Notes under the pieces: generated by a model
Seen by the model: only the letters and a program-made list of their open reading frames with translations
What the model was told of the DNA's origin: nothing
Databases searched by the model: none
Translations under genes and position numbers: made by a program
In this document: in pieces, positions 26,401-36,391 of the stretch
Position numbering within the stretch: the stretch's first letter is position 1
How the letters are laid out: each line of letters opens with the position of its first letter
Assembly (NCBI GenBank): GCA_002433065.1
Contig: DJHK01000015.1
Coordinates: 20,031 to 84,030, forward strand
Length of the DNA stretch: 64,000 nt
From: Chloroflexi bacterium UBA6622
Lineage (GTDB): Bacteria > Chloroflexota > UBA11872
Direction of reading: 5' to 3'

Positions 26401-27745
26401 ACAACCCCTCGTCATTAGAGGAGGACATCTCATCGACCCTTCTCAAAAACTAGACCGTATTGGCGACCTAATGATCGAGGACGGGAAAATTTCAGCAATA
26501 GATCCCCCCGCAGGTCAACTTCCACTCGGGGAACCGACCGTTCTGGACGCCTCTGGACTTGTCGTTACCCCGGGGTTCGTTGACATCCATGCACACCTCA
26601 GAGTTCCGGGGTTCGAATATAAAGAAACCCTTGCTTCAGGAACTCGAGCAGCTGCGGCCGGAGGATTCACCACTGTTTGTGCCATGCCTAACACTAACCC
26701 TGTTATCGATTCGCGCAGCGTCCTTGAAGCAGTTCTAGAACAGGCAACAGAACAAGCCGTCGTTAATGTCTACGTTCACGGAGCAATAAGCATTGGACAA
26801 GAAGGTGTGCAACTCGCTGAACTAGGTGACTTAAGTGACGCTGGTGCAATCGGGTTTACTGATGACGGCATACCGCTTGCAAACTCCAAGCTCATGCGCC
26901 ACGCGCTGGAGTACGCAACCCAGCTTGGCCGCCCGGTAAGCAACCACGCTGAAGATCCGGCCCTTATTGCGGGTGCAGCCATGCACGAAGGAATAATTTC
27001 CTCCCGACTAGGTCTTCCCGCTGCACCCCGACAAGCTGAAGAAATCATGCTGTCCCGAGACTTGTTACTTGCCGAGCTGACAGCAGGCCGCTATCACTGT
27101 ATCCATGTGAGCTCAGGCGGGTCAGTCGATCTTATAAAACGCGCAAAAGACCGAGGCGTAAATGTTACTGCCGAGGTAACACCCCACCACCTTACGCTTA
27201 CCGACGCGTTGATTGCCGGAAGAACCGAGCCAGTAAGTGCCACTTTGCCGCCCTACGACACAAACACCAAAGTTGCGCCTCCATTACGAGAGCAAGCGGA
27301 CTGTGAAGCTTTAATCAAAGCGTTAGCAGACGGCACGATTGACTGTATTGCAACCGACCACGCTCCTCACGCCTTACACGATAAAGATGTGGAATTCGCA
27401 GATGCTGCCGTCGGATTTACAGCACTCGAAACAGCCCTAGCGTCTGTCCTGAGCTTAGTTCACACGAACCAGCTTAAGCTCGCGACAGCAATTGAACTTC
27501 TGACCGTAGGGCCGGCGCAATGCTACGGATTGCCAGCAGGCACACTAAAACTAGGAAGCCCGGCTGATGTCACAATCTTCGACCCTGACGAAGAATTCAT
27601 CGTCGACCCAACAAGCTTTCACTCACGTGGAAAGAACACACCGCTTGCCGGACTCCCCATGCACGGTGTCGTGCATCACACGTTTGTAAACGGTGCCCAT
27701 GTCTATGATCGCTCATCTCCTGAATCTGGAACTCTGAGTGCCTGA
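26390..27745 (+). CDS. pyrC: Dihydroorotase (type I, Asp-type metal site)
   Basis: 451 aa. It closes carbamoyl aspartate to dihydroorotate. Metal ligands: HAHLRVPG (the HxH motif), the later IHVSSGGS histidine and CIATDHAPHA with the catalytic aspartate. In place of the carboxylated lysine it has GAIGFTDDG, the aspartate found in Aquifex and Bacillus-like enzymes, which in Aquifex needs aspartate carbamoyltransferase for activity; pyrB in the same operon fits this. The start overlaps the MBL-fold gene by 11 bases and the end overlaps carA by 8, so translation is coupled. Confidence 0.95.
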   Translation: MAPRQPLVIRGGHLIDPSQKLDRIGDLMIEDGKISAIDPPAGQLPLGEPTVLDASGLVVTPGFVDIHAHLRVPGFEYKETLASGTRAAAAGGFTTVCAMPNTNPVIDSRSVLEAVLEQATEQAVVNVYVHGAISIGQEGVQLAELGDLSDAGAIGFTDDGIPLANSKLMRHALEYATQLGRPVSNHAEDPALIAGAAMHEGIISSRLGLPAAPRQAEEIMLSRDLLLAELTAGRYHCIHVSSGGSVDLIKRAKDRGVNVTAEVTPHHLTLTDALIAGRTEPVSATLPPYDTNTKVAPPLREQADCEALIKALADGTIDCIATDHAPHALHDKDVEFADAAVGFTALETALASVLSLVHTNQLKLATAIELLTVGPAQCYGLPAGTLKLGSPADVTIFDPDEEFIVDPTSFHSRGKNTPLAGLPMHGVVHHTFVNGAHVYDRSSPESGTLSA

Positions 27746-28934
27746 CCGTCCAGCCATTCTTGCGCTTGAAACCGGTGATGTGTTCTATGGCTTTGCTTTC
27801 GGCGCTGATATCACAGGTACAGGAGAAGTCGTGTTTAATACAAGCATGACTGGCTATCAGGAGATAGCAACCGACGCATCCTATCGAGGCCAACTTGTCG
27901 TCATGACCTATCCGCTAATAGATAATTACGGTATTAACGAAGACGACGTTGAATCTCGGAGGCCATGGATATCCGGCATGGCGGTTCGAGAACTTGCAGC
28001 TACCCGCAACAACTGGCGAATGGCATCGGATCTGAGCACCTATCTTTGCGAGCATGAAATTCCTGGAATCGAAGGCATCGATACAAGAGCACTGACACGT
28101 ATTCTTCGGACCCGAGGACCGCAACGCGGCGTGCTAATTCAAGCACCTGCAAATATTGGTAATGACTCTGATCGTTTTTCTTGGATTAAGGGACGGTCTA
28201 CTGCTGCAGCGGAATGGGCTGAAAGCCAGATCCAAAAGGCTCAGAATCTTCCTCCATATTCCAAACATGACTATGTGAACGACGTAACCACTCAAAATCC
28301 GTATGTAGCTGATGAAAGCCCATGGGAACCATGGCCTAACGCCAAAGTTCGAGATAACAAGCCGAGAATCACGCTACTGGACGTAGGTGTGAAAACAAAT
28401 ATTGTCCGTTCACTAACACATCGTGGCTGTCTGGTCACAGTGCTTCCATATGGATCCAGCATCGCAGACGTGGAGAGTACAAATCCCGATGGCGTTGTTG
28501 TCTGTAACGGACCGGGAGACCCTGAGCAAGCCGGTGAAGCCGTAGAAACGGTCCGAGGTCTAATAGGTCGTCTACCGATAATGGGTATCTGCCTCGGCCA
28601 CCAAGTTCTCGGTCTAGCAATCGGCGCGACCACGAGTCGCCTCCCCTTCGGTCACCGGGGCGCCAATCAACCTGTAAAAGAACTACTGTCGGGTCGCGCC
28701 TACATCACCTCCCAAAACCATGGGTATCAGGTCGACGCCTCATCGATACCTCAGGAAAGCGGATTCCGGGTAAGCCACATCAATCTTAATGACGGATCGG
28801 TTGAAGGCCTGGCCCACGAATCACTCCCGGTGTTTTCGGTCCAATTCCATCCCGAAGCCAGCCCTGGACCCCAAGATAACCAATACTTATTTGAGAGGTT
28901 TTTGGACCTCATCGAAAAGGGCCCCACCGCATGA
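27738..28934 (+). CDS. carA: Carbamoyl-phosphate synthase small (glutaminase) subunit
   Basis: 398 aa from a GTG start at 27738. The N-terminal domain begins PAILALETGDVFYGFAFGAD with FNTSMTGYQEIATDASYRGQ. The class I glutaminase domain has the nucleophilic cysteine in GICLGHQVLGLAIGA and the His/Glu in QFHPEASPGP. It supplies ammonia to CarB. The gene overlaps pyrC by 8 bases and ends 36 bases before carB. Confidence 0.96.
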   Translation: MPDRPAILALETGDVFYGFAFGADITGTGEVVFNTSMTGYQEIATDASYRGQLVVMTYPLIDNYGINEDDVESRRPWISGMAVRELAATRNNWRMASDLSTYLCEHEIPGIEGIDTRALTRILRTRGPQRGVLIQAPANIGNDSDRFSWIKGRSTAAAEWAESQIQKAQNLPPYSKHDYVNDVTTQNPYVADESPWEPWPNAKVRDNKPRITLLDVGVKTNIVRSLTHRGCLVTVLPYGSSIADVESTNPDGVVVCNGPGDPEQAGEAVETVRGLIGRLPIMGICLGHQVLGLAIGATTSRLPFGHRGANQPVKELLSGRAYITSQNHGYQVDASSIPQESGFRVSHINLNDGSVEGLAHESLPVFSVQFHPEASPGPQDNQYLFERFLDLIEKGPTA

Positions 28935-28970
28935 ATTCTCCTCAAAGCACTCTTGGAACCAGCAAATCCG

Positions 28971-31900
28971 ATGGCTGATCTTTCGTCAGTCCTCATCATT
29001 GGCTCCGGTCCTATTGTGATCGGCCAAGCCGCGGAATTCGACTATGCCGGCACACAGGCCTGCAAAGCGATGCGGGAAGAAGGTGTTCGATCAATTCTGG
29101 TGAATTCGAATCCCGCAACAATTATGACTGACGAGGATGTGGCAGACCGGGTATATATAGAGCCCCTTACCATTCCGGTTCTGGAGCGTGTAATCGATCG
29201 TGAACGACCAGATGGGTTGCTCGCCTCAATGGGTGGACAAACCGCTCTTAACCTCGCGGTAGAACTCGACAAAGCTGGGATCCTCGAGAAATACGACCTA
29301 CAACTACTTGGGACGCCTGTTACGGCCATACAGGATGCCGAGGATCGCGAACGATTTCGGAGCCTAATGCACGATATTGGTGAACCGGTCCCAGAAAGCC
29401 GGATCGTCACGTCATTACCCGAAGCCTGGGATTTCGCACGATCATGCGGATTTCCGCTCATCATCCGCCCCGCCTACACACTTGGAGGAAGCGGAGGCGG
29501 CGTTGCTCGCCATGAAGATGAGTTTGAGGCAGTGGTGACTCAGGGACTACAAACCAGTCCAATCCGCCAAGTGCTCGTAGAACGTTCCCTAATCGGGTGG
29601 AAAGAAGTCGAGTACGAGGTCATGCGTGATGGTGGGGACAACTGCATAACGATCTGTAACATGGAAAATTTCGACCCCATGGGAGTCCACACTGGAGATT
29701 CGATTGTTTTCGCTCCTTCTCAAACGCTGAGCGACAAGGAGTACCAAATGCTCCGAAGCGCTTCGCTAAAGATAATTCGAGCCCTAGGCGTGGAAGGTGG
29801 ATGCAACGTCCAATTAGCCCTAGACCCAAACTCCTTCGATTACTTTGTAATTGAGGTGAATCCACGAGTTAGTAGATCGTCAGCGCTCGCCTCAAAAGCT
29901 ACCGGATACCCAATCGCCAGAATTGCAGCCCGGATCGCGCTGGGTTGGAAGCTTGACGACCTTCGCAATCCGATTACGCAGAGCACATCCGCAGCATTCG
30001 AACCTTCCCTTGATTACGTAGTCACCAAGATCCCGCGATGGCCTTTTGACAAGTTCAGCCATGCCGACCGTCGCCTCGGAACTCAAATGAAAGCCACCGG
30101 CGAAGTAATGGCTATTGAACGAACAATTGAAGCATCGCTAAACAAAGCGGTTAGAGGTATGGAGAATGGTGGTCGGACCCTTCTGTGGGAGGACTCTCGA
30201 TGGACCGACGATGAATCGGCCATCTGGTGGCGCATTGAACACGCCCATGACGAGCGACTGTGGGCGATCATGGCTGCTCTTCGGCGCGGTGCTACAGCAT
30301 CTGAGATCTCACGGAGATCGGGGATTGATCGATTTTTCATCGAAAAGATGGTTAATTTACTCACGACCGAACGTCGATTGCTAGGCAACCCCCTTTCCCC
30401 AGATCTAGTGTGGCACGCCAAACGACAAGGCTTTTCAGACCACATGATCGCCTCGTTGAGCGATACGCTTCCAGAAAAAGTACGTGAGTTACGGGAATCC
30501 ACCGATATTCGGCCCACATACAAAATGGTCGATACCTGTGCCGCAGAATTCGACGCAGCCACTCCATATTTTTGGAGCACATACGAAACTGAAAACGAAG
30601 CAGTTCCGTCCGGAAACCCATCCGCTGTAGTAGTAGGAAGCGGTCCAATTCGAATCGGCCAAGGTATTGAGTTCGATTATTGCTCAGTACATTCAGCATG
30701 GGCATTAGGTGAAGCCGGGTTCGACAGCGTAATGATCAACTCCAACCCAGAAACCGTCAGCACCGACTTCGACACCTCAACACGACTGTATTTCGAAGCA
30801 CTTGACGAAGAAAGCGTTACGGAAGTCCTGCAAAACGAAAAGGCCTCCGGTAATAACGCGCCTCCAATAGTCGCCCAATTCGGTGGTCAAACCGCGATAA
30901 ACCTTGCTGGCCCCCTTTACACAGCCGGATTTGAAATCGCGGGTAGCGGCGTTGCGAGCATCGATGAAGCCGAGAATCGAGATAAATTTGATCGGTTCCT
31001 AGAAAAACTGGGCATACTGCGTCCCCCGGGAGCTGCTGTGACCCGAATGTCCGATGCCATCGACATAGCCGAACGGCTCGGGTACCCAGTGGTTGCCCGT
31101 CCCTCATACGTGCTCGGTGGTCGTGCCATGCAAGTTGTTGATGACCGCGCCGATCTCGAACGTTATATAGCCGAAGTTGTTCAGCCTTCTCCGGAACACC
31201 CAGTTTTAATCGACAAATATCTTGAAGGCCTTGAGGTTGAGGTAGATGCGATCTGCGACGGTACTTCCACGCTGGTACCTGGGATCATGGAACACATTGA
31301 GCGAGCAGGTGTTCATTCTGGCGACAGTTTTGCTGTCTACCCTCCGATAAGTGTTGATGCAGAGCAGCAAGCTTCGCTTTTAGACGCTACCCAAAGAATT
31401 TGCGCTGGGCTCAACGCACGAGGTCTCGTCAATATTCAGTATGTGCTGCACGACGACAAAGTCTATGTAATTGAAGTCAATCCTCGAGCCAGCCGAACCG
31501 TACCTTTCTTGAGCAAGGCGACCGGTATACCTATGGTCAAGCTCGCAACCATGACAATGTTTGGATCCACTCTGAAAGAACTTGGCTATGAGTCCGGATT
31601 AGCCGAAAATCGACCCCTGGTAGCCGTAAAAGCACCCGTGTTTTCAATGTCAAAGCTTTCGGGCGTTGACACGTATCTCGGGCCTGAAATGAAATCCACG
31701 GGTGAGGTCATGGGGTTGGGGGATTCATTCCCCACCGCTCTGAGAAAAGCGATGATCTCAGCTGGGATTGACGTCCCTGAGCAAGGTGATGTGCTGGTAT
31801 CCATTGCTGACCGAGACAAGACTGAAGCCGCTCCCATAATTTCAAGATTATCGGAGCTTGGGTTTGGATTAGTGGCCACGGAAGGAACGGCATCGTTCAT

Positions 31901-32183
31901 CGAATCTTCTCTTGACCTCTCTGTGCAAAGAGTCAGCAAGATCAGAGCTGGCAGTCCTAATGTTGAAGAATTCATTCGTGAAGGACGTGTGGTCCTAGTT
32001 ATTAATACTTTGACCGGACGCCGCGAAGCCCTTCAAGATGGTCACTACATGCGACGGGCTGCAGCCGAAACCCAAACACCTTGCTTAACCTCTCTGGATA
32101 CAGCCCGAGCACTAGTAGATTCGCTCCCCGACAGAGAACATCCGTACCAAGTACAAACTATAGATGAGTATCGGGGAGACTAA
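28971..32183 (+). CDS. carB: Carbamoyl-phosphate synthase large subunit
   Basis: 1070 aa, full length. Two homologous ATP-grasp halves: the first begins SVLIIGSGPIVIGQAAEFDY with LGGSGGGVARHEDEF; the second begins AVVVGSGPIRIGQGIEFDYC near residue 545 with YVLGGRAMQVVDD. Between them lies the oligomerisation domain, and the C-terminal ~130 residues form the MGS-like allosteric domain (ATEGTASFIE). It makes carbamoyl phosphate for pyrimidine (and arginine) synthesis. I prefer the ATG at 28971 (ADLSSVLIIGSG) over a TTG at 28953. It ends 2 bases before the start of pyrK. Confidence 0.97.
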   Translation: MADLSSVLIIGSGPIVIGQAAEFDYAGTQACKAMREEGVRSILVNSNPATIMTDEDVADRVYIEPLTIPVLERVIDRERPDGLLASMGGQTALNLAVELDKAGILEKYDLQLLGTPVTAIQDAEDRERFRSLMHDIGEPVPESRIVTSLPEAWDFARSCGFPLIIRPAYTLGGSGGGVARHEDEFEAVVTQGLQTSPIRQVLVERSLIGWKEVEYEVMRDGGDNCITICNMENFDPMGVHTGDSIVFAPSQTLSDKEYQMLRSASLKIIRALGVEGGCNVQLALDPNSFDYFVIEVNPRVSRSSALASKATGYPIARIAARIALGWKLDDLRNPITQSTSAAFEPSLDYVVTKIPRWPFDKFSHADRRLGTQMKATGEVMAIERTIEASLNKAVRGMENGGRTLLWEDSRWTDDESAIWWRIEHAHDERLWAIMAALRRGATASEISRRSGIDRFFIEKMVNLLTTERRLLGNPLSPDLVWHAKRQGFSDHMIASLSDTLPEKVRELRESTDIRPTYKMVDTCAAEFDAATPYFWSTYETENEAVPSGNPSAVVVGSGPIRIGQGIEFDYCSVHSAWALGEAGFDSVMINSNPETVSTDFDTSTRLYFEALDEESVTEVLQNEKASGNNAPPIVAQFGGQTAINLAGPLYTAGFEIAGSGVASIDEAENRDKFDRFLEKLGILRPPGAAVTRMSDAIDIAERLGYPVVARPSYVLGGRAMQVVDDRADLERYIAEVVQPSPEHPVLIDKYLEGLEVEVDAICDGTSTLVPGIMEHIERAGVHSGDSFAVYPPISVDAEQQASLLDATQRICAGLNARGLVNIQYVLHDDKVYVIEVNPRASRTVPFLSKATGIPMVKLATMTMFGSTLKELGYESGLAENRPLVAVKAPVFSMSKLSGVDTYLGPEMKSTGEVMGLGDSFPTALRKAMISAGIDVPEQGDVLVSIADRDKTEAAPIISRLSELGFGLVATEGTASFIESSLDLSVQRVSKIRAGSPNVEEFIREGRVVLVINTLTGRREALQDGHYMRRAAAETQTPCLTSLDTARALVDSLPDREHPYQVQTIDEYRGD

Positions 32184-32185
32184 GG

Positions 32186-33013
32186 TTGCGCAAGCGGCTT
32201 GAAGTTGCGCATGTGATTCGAAATGTTCAAATCACAAAGCGTCTCTGGTGGTGTGAATATATAGCTCCCGAAATTGCGTCTTCCGCCTTACCCGGACAAT
32301 TTGCCCACGTTTTATGCAGTGAGCCTGACCAACTCGATCCACTACTTCGACGCCCACTGAGTTTTTCAAGAATTGATCCATCTAAAGGCCATGTAGCCTT
32401 TCTCCTCGACACTGTCGGACGAGGCACAACATGGCTGGTGCAACAACCCGCCGGCGGAGAGATTGACATGCTAGGTCCACTTGGCGCCCCTTTCGAATTC
32501 CAGTCTTCCAAATCAAACGTACTGATGGTCGGTGGTGGGATAGGCCTAGCCCCTCTAATTGCCCTGGCTGACACTGCCCCACAACACGGCATCAACGTAC
32601 GCCTGCTTGTTGGAGGACGAGATGCTGAACAGATCACGCCTGACGAATGGCTACACCCAGACGTAACGTACCTAATCTCCACCGATGACGGCACCGCTGG
32701 CCACCACGGATTCGTCACAGACCTTGTGCCGGCACACTACAACTGGAGTGACCAAATCTGTGTTTGTGGACCAACTCCCATGATGCAAGCAATGGCACAA
32801 CTTTCACCTCAACTTGCCAAGAAGCATGGGAACGTCCCGATCCACACGTCTCTCGAGGCTCGAATGGGATGTGCGATGGGTGTCTGTTATTCGTGTGTCG
32901 TCAAAACAACCGAAGGGGTCAAGCGTGTCTGTCACGACGGTCCGGTATTCGACCAAAACCACCTGACGTGGGAATGGGATCACGAAGCTCCCGGGCACGA
33001 TCAACAGAGTTGA
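32186..33013 (+). CDS. pyrK: Dihydroorotate dehydrogenase electron-transfer subunit
   Basis: 275 aa. FAD domain with RRPLSFSRID, NAD domain with VGGGIGLAPLIALA and CGPTPMMQA, and a C-terminal [2Fe-2S] site C-x4-C-x2-C-x12-C (GCAMGVCYSCVVKT, then VCHDGPVF). In class 1B enzymes PyrK passes electrons from PyrD to NAD+. No pyrD lies beside it: the next gene is on the other strand. The start is a TTG at 32186 preceded by GGGGAG. It is the last gene of the pyr operon. Confidence 0.9.
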   Translation: MRKRLEVAHVIRNVQITKRLWWCEYIAPEIASSALPGQFAHVLCSEPDQLDPLLRRPLSFSRIDPSKGHVAFLLDTVGRGTTWLVQQPAGGEIDMLGPLGAPFEFQSSKSNVLMVGGGIGLAPLIALADTAPQHGINVRLLVGGRDAEQITPDEWLHPDVTYLISTDDGTAGHHGFVTDLVPAHYNWSDQICVCGPTPMMQAMAQLSPQLAKKHGNVPIHTSLEARMGCAMGVCYSCVVKTTEGVKRVCHDGPVFDQNHLTWEWDHEAPGHDQQS

Positions 33014-33048
33014 TCAACCGTAAAACCTATACGCACGCACAAGGTGTC

Positions 33049-33495
33049 TCAGGCATCTCGCCATAGCTTTCCCCTCGCCTTAACACGATCCAATCGTGAA
33101 ACATCGAAACTCGGAAACTCGAACCCGTCCGGCTGTGGGGGCCCGTGAATCCCAAGCTTGGCTTGAATTTCCGGCCTCGTGTAATACGCGTTGTACGTCT
33201 GACGAACTAGCTCAGCAAATGCCTCCGGGGCTGACTTCTCCACAAACCTCAGAATTTCGATCTGTTCTTCAGAAGTAAGCTGTATAAACGATGCATCGCC
33301 TGTCGATTTCTCAATGGCGTCCAAGGCCCGCAACACAAGCTCATATAGCTCCTCATGTTCCCGAAGAAACTCGTGGACGATCGAGGCACAGCCAACCGAC
33401 CCCGCAGCAGGCATGTCGTTTTCAGCAGGAATCAATTGACTCTGAACCTTCGTAAGTAGCGCAAGCTGCTCGGCGTTAAACAAACGTTCACTCAT
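33049..33495 (-). CDS. Gluconate 2-dehydrogenase subunit 3 family protein
   Basis: 148 aa from the ATG at 33495, which overlaps the stop of the GMC oxidoreductase by 4 bases (ATGA). The pattern LFNAEQLALLTKVQSQLIPA, followed by GCASIVHEFLRE and a C-terminal YYTRPEIQAKLGIHGPPQPD, is that of the small subunit that chaperones or stabilises GMC-type dehydrogenases. Members often carry a Tat signal that exports the pair; none is present here, so this complex is probably cytoplasmic or is exported by its partner. No cytochrome c subunit follows. Confidence 0.82.
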   Translation of the reverse strand: MSERLFNAEQLALLTKVQSQLIPAENDMPAAGSVGCASIVHEFLREHEELYELVLRALDAIEKSTGDASFIQLTSEEQIEILRFVEKSAPEAFAELVRQTYNAYYTRPEIQAKLGIHGPPQPDGFEFPSFDVSRLDRVKARGKLWRDA

Positions 33496-35096
33496 GCATA
33501 TAAATCCTGAAAGTTTTGACTCACCCAGTCCGCGCACCGGAGTGCAATCGCCTGAATCGTGCTCGTTGGATTTACGGCTCCGGAGGTCGTAAACACGCTG
33601 CCGTCGATGACAAACAGGTTACGGCACTCGTGCGAGCAGCCCCATTGATTGACGACAGAACGCTCGGGATCATTGCCCATCCGACATGTACCCATTAAAT
33701 GCCATCCACTATCCTGCACTAGCGGATCAACCAAAACCTCAACTGCCCCAGCCGCCTCACATAATTCTTGGGCCCGTGCGATTGCAAACGGCATCATCTT
33801 TTTGCTGTTTGCTCCTAACCGGTAACGCACAAGGGGGGCAGGTGTTCCATCCGCATCGGTAAGCTGCGGATCAATCGTGACCCGGTTTATTTCCTCCGGA
33901 AGATCTTCGCCCATCACCGTAATAGTGATTGCATGACGATAAATTTTTCCGAGTGCACGATGATGGCCCGCTCCCCATGCCACTGGAACTCCAGATAAGC
34001 CTCCATTCGCAGTAGTCAACGGACCAACACTCCGACTGAGCTGCAATTCGAACCCTCGAACGAATCCTCGAGACAGGTCTGTTTCGTAAAACTCCTGGCA
34101 ATTCATGAGACCACCAAGAGGGCCTCGCTGCGCATCCAACGGTTCATCAAACACGCCCGTCACAAACCCTACCGGGTGGAACATAAGATGAGTTCCGACC
34201 AACCCGGAATGGTTAGCCAAACCTTTTGGAAACTGTGACGACACTGAATTGAGCAACAACCTCGGGGTTCCGATCCCATTGGCCGCCACAATAACGACTC
34301 GAGCCGTATGCTCGCGCCGGACACCGGCCTCATCCCGGAAAACCACGCCTCGGGCACTACCATTTTCATCAACAGTGACCTCCTCGACCCGAGCATGCGT
34401 AATCAGATCAACACCATTTCCCATAGCCATCGGCCAATACGTAACGTGAGCGCTCGACATCGATGCTGTGGGACAACCAATGTCACATGGGCCACAACCA
34501 TTGCACGCAGATCGGTCATGGCCAAACACCTCACTGATAAGGGCGTTGTCAGACGGCCACCAATGCCAGCCCAATTTATCCAGACCCCGAAAATACGCTT
34601 CGCAAGCAACATCAAATCCCAAGGGAGGTGTCTGACGTACACCTCGAGGCGGATTCCCTGGATCCCCAGCAAGTCCAGATACACCAATCATCGAGTCATT
34701 TAGTTCATAGAACGGCTCAAGATCCCAATAGGTCAGCGGCCAGTCATCAGCTATGCCATCCAGGGTTCGCACACGGAAATCAGACGGCCGCATACGCGGA
34801 AAGTGTCCTGACCAATGCACAGTGCTACCACCCACGGCATTCATCATTAGAGGTCGAATCGGGGTACCCGAGACATTAATCGGGTAGTCCTCTGGCCATC
34901 GACGCACATTAGGATCCTTGTGAAATTCTGACTGACGAGCCAATTCGTAGTCAGACTGTCCGTGCGAATATTCAGACTTCTCGATCCACCGCCCCTGTTC
35001 CAGACAGGTCACCTTCAACCCATTTCTGGACAAAGACCAAGCGGCCGCCGCCCCCGCAGCACCCGAACCCACAATTAGGACGTCTGACTTAGTCAC
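33492..35096 (-). CDS. GMC-family oxidoreductase (flavoprotein dehydrogenase large subunit)
   Basis: 534 aa from a GTG at 35096. FAD-binding VLIVGSGAAGAAAAWSLSR (GxGxxG at 10-15), NAVGGSTVHWSGH for flavin contact, a cysteine cluster C-x2-C-x2-C-x3-C at 198-208 (ACNGCGPCDIGCP) and the catalytic histidine region GWHLMGTCRMG. The C-terminal NPTSTIQAIALR motif closes the FAD site. It oxidises an alcohol or sugar-type substrate; the substrate is unknown. Its small subunit is encoded directly downstream, and an aldo/keto reductase 83 bases upstream on the same strand suggests a shared carbohydrate or polyol pathway. No Tat signal. Confidence 0.88.
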   Translation of the reverse strand: MTKSDVLIVGSGAAGAAAAWSLSRNGLKVTCLEQGRWIEKSEYSHGQSDYELARQSEFHKDPNVRRWPEDYPINVSGTPIRPLMMNAVGGSTVHWSGHFPRMRPSDFRVRTLDGIADDWPLTYWDLEPFYELNDSMIGVSGLAGDPGNPPRGVRQTPPLGFDVACEAYFRGLDKLGWHWWPSDNALISEVFGHDRSACNGCGPCDIGCPTASMSSAHVTYWPMAMGNGVDLITHARVEEVTVDENGSARGVVFRDEAGVRREHTARVVIVAANGIGTPRLLLNSVSSQFPKGLANHSGLVGTHLMFHPVGFVTGVFDEPLDAQRGPLGGLMNCQEFYETDLSRGFVRGFELQLSRSVGPLTTANGGLSGVPVAWGAGHHRALGKIYRHAITITVMGEDLPEEINRVTIDPQLTDADGTPAPLVRYRLGANSKKMMPFAIARAQELCEAAGAVEVLVDPLVQDSGWHLMGTCRMGNDPERSVVNQWGCSHECRNLFVIDGSVFTTSGAVNPTSTIQAIALRCADWVSQNFQDLYA

Positions 35097-35179
35097 CCGT
35101 GCTGCTCATGTATAACCGCCTTCCACGTTCCCTTGCAGCACGTGTAAGCCAATATGGATTCCGACACGTGGACCTCGGA

Positions 35180-36220
35180 TTAGTTCCATCGGTATACCTC
35201 AGGATCAACACTGGCCGGCACTACCCGATCCAACTCGGGCCATATTTCCTCAGGAATTTCGTGAGCCGCCAAGACCAACGTTTGCTCTATTCGACCTGCT
35301 CGACTTGCACCTACGATCGTCGACGTAATACGAGGATCTCGCAACGAGAATTGAAGCGCTGCGGCAGCTAAAGGAACCTGATACCGGTCACAAATCTGCT
35401 CCAGTTCGTAGGCCCGATTCACGATATCTTCGTCTGCGTCCTGGTACGCATATCGTGGATAGGCCTTCGGCCCACGGGAAAGGATTCCACTACCGTAAGG
35501 GGCCGCATTAAGCACCGCTACATTTCGAAGAGCCGCGATCTCTAGCAACGGTTCCGCGGAGCGATTGAGCAGGGTATAGCGATTGTGCGTAACCACTACC
35601 TCAAAACATCCCGTCTCAACATACTGTATTTCCTGATCAATAGGTCCACCAGCCACACCCAGATGCTCAATTAATCCCTCTTCCTTCATCGACTGCAAAA
35701 CTTCCACAGGTCCACCCGGTGCCATAATCGACTCATAGGTTGAGTGTTCTGCATCATGAAGATGCACGAGCTGAAGACGTTCGAGACCTAAAAGATCAAG
35801 ACTTCGTTCCACGGATTTACGCATCTGCGCCCCGCTGAAATCCCCAGTTTTCAGATCACGATCAGCCTTCGTCCCGATAACCCAACCCTCTGGAATTCCC
35901 CCAATTTCCCGTAAAACATTGCCAATCCGCCGTTCACTTTCTCCATCCCCATACGACGCTGCTGTATCGAGGAAATTTATGGGCCCCGTAAACACCTCCC
36001 GCAGCATGCCAACAGCCTCATCTTCTGCTACCTCATAGGCAAAAACTTCCGGCATATCTCCAAGAGCAGCTGTGCCCGCAGACAAGGGTGTAACTTGCAG
36101 GCCAGTCGTCCCCAGCACTCGAAGCGAAAAATAGTCGTTTGATTTGCTTATGACAGAGCCCTCTTGGTAACAGCGAATGGGAGCGAGAGAGAAATTATGT
36201 CTCGGCTGGGAGCACGGCAT
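35180..36220 (-). CDS. Aldo/keto reductase
   Basis: 346 aa. The (beta/alpha)8 barrel starts at about residue 33 with LRVLGTTGLQVTPLSAGTAA. The catalytic tetrad is recognisable: Asp and Tyr in FLDTAASYGDGESERRIG, Lys in WVIGTKADRD and His in LQLVHLHDAE. The C-terminal NADP-binding region has TSTIVGASRAGRIEQTL. It reduces carbonyls or oxidises sugars with NAD(P)H; similar sequences include L-fucose/galactose dehydrogenase-like members. The ATG at 36220 gives a 30-residue N-terminal extension of doubtful value; I see no good alternative start codon closer in. It lies upstream of the GMC pair. Confidence 0.85.
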   Translation of the reverse strand: MPCSQPRHNFSLAPIRCYQEGSVISKSNDYFSLRVLGTTGLQVTPLSAGTAALGDMPEVFAYEVAEDEAVGMLREVFTGPINFLDTAASYGDGESERRIGNVLREIGGIPEGWVIGTKADRDLKTGDFSGAQMRKSVERSLDLLGLERLQLVHLHDAEHSTYESIMAPGGPVEVLQSMKEEGLIEHLGVAGGPIDQEIQYVETGCFEVVVTHNRYTLLNRSAEPLLEIAALRNVAVLNAAPYGSGILSRGPKAYPRYAYQDADEDIVNRAYELEQICDRYQVPLAAAALQFSLRDPRITSTIVGASRAGRIEQTLVLAAHEIPEEIWPELDRVVPASVDPEVYRWN

Positions 36221-36391
36221 TGAACAACTTCCATTGCAAGCAAGACCGTTCGATAGCCTTGCAAAGCAATCCGTCCTTCACCTACATCGAACAACGGTGG
36301 CAACCGATCAAGAGCCCCATGTGAAATCTGCTTGATCCGCCGTTGGACCCAGCCGCACAAGTGACCCCATACGGAGCACCAGTCTTCTGGC

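Noticed and set aside
35099..35371. Plus-strand 90-codon frame between the GMC and aldo/keto reductase genes
   Set aside because: Most of it is antisense to the aldo/keto reductase; composition is not protein-like.
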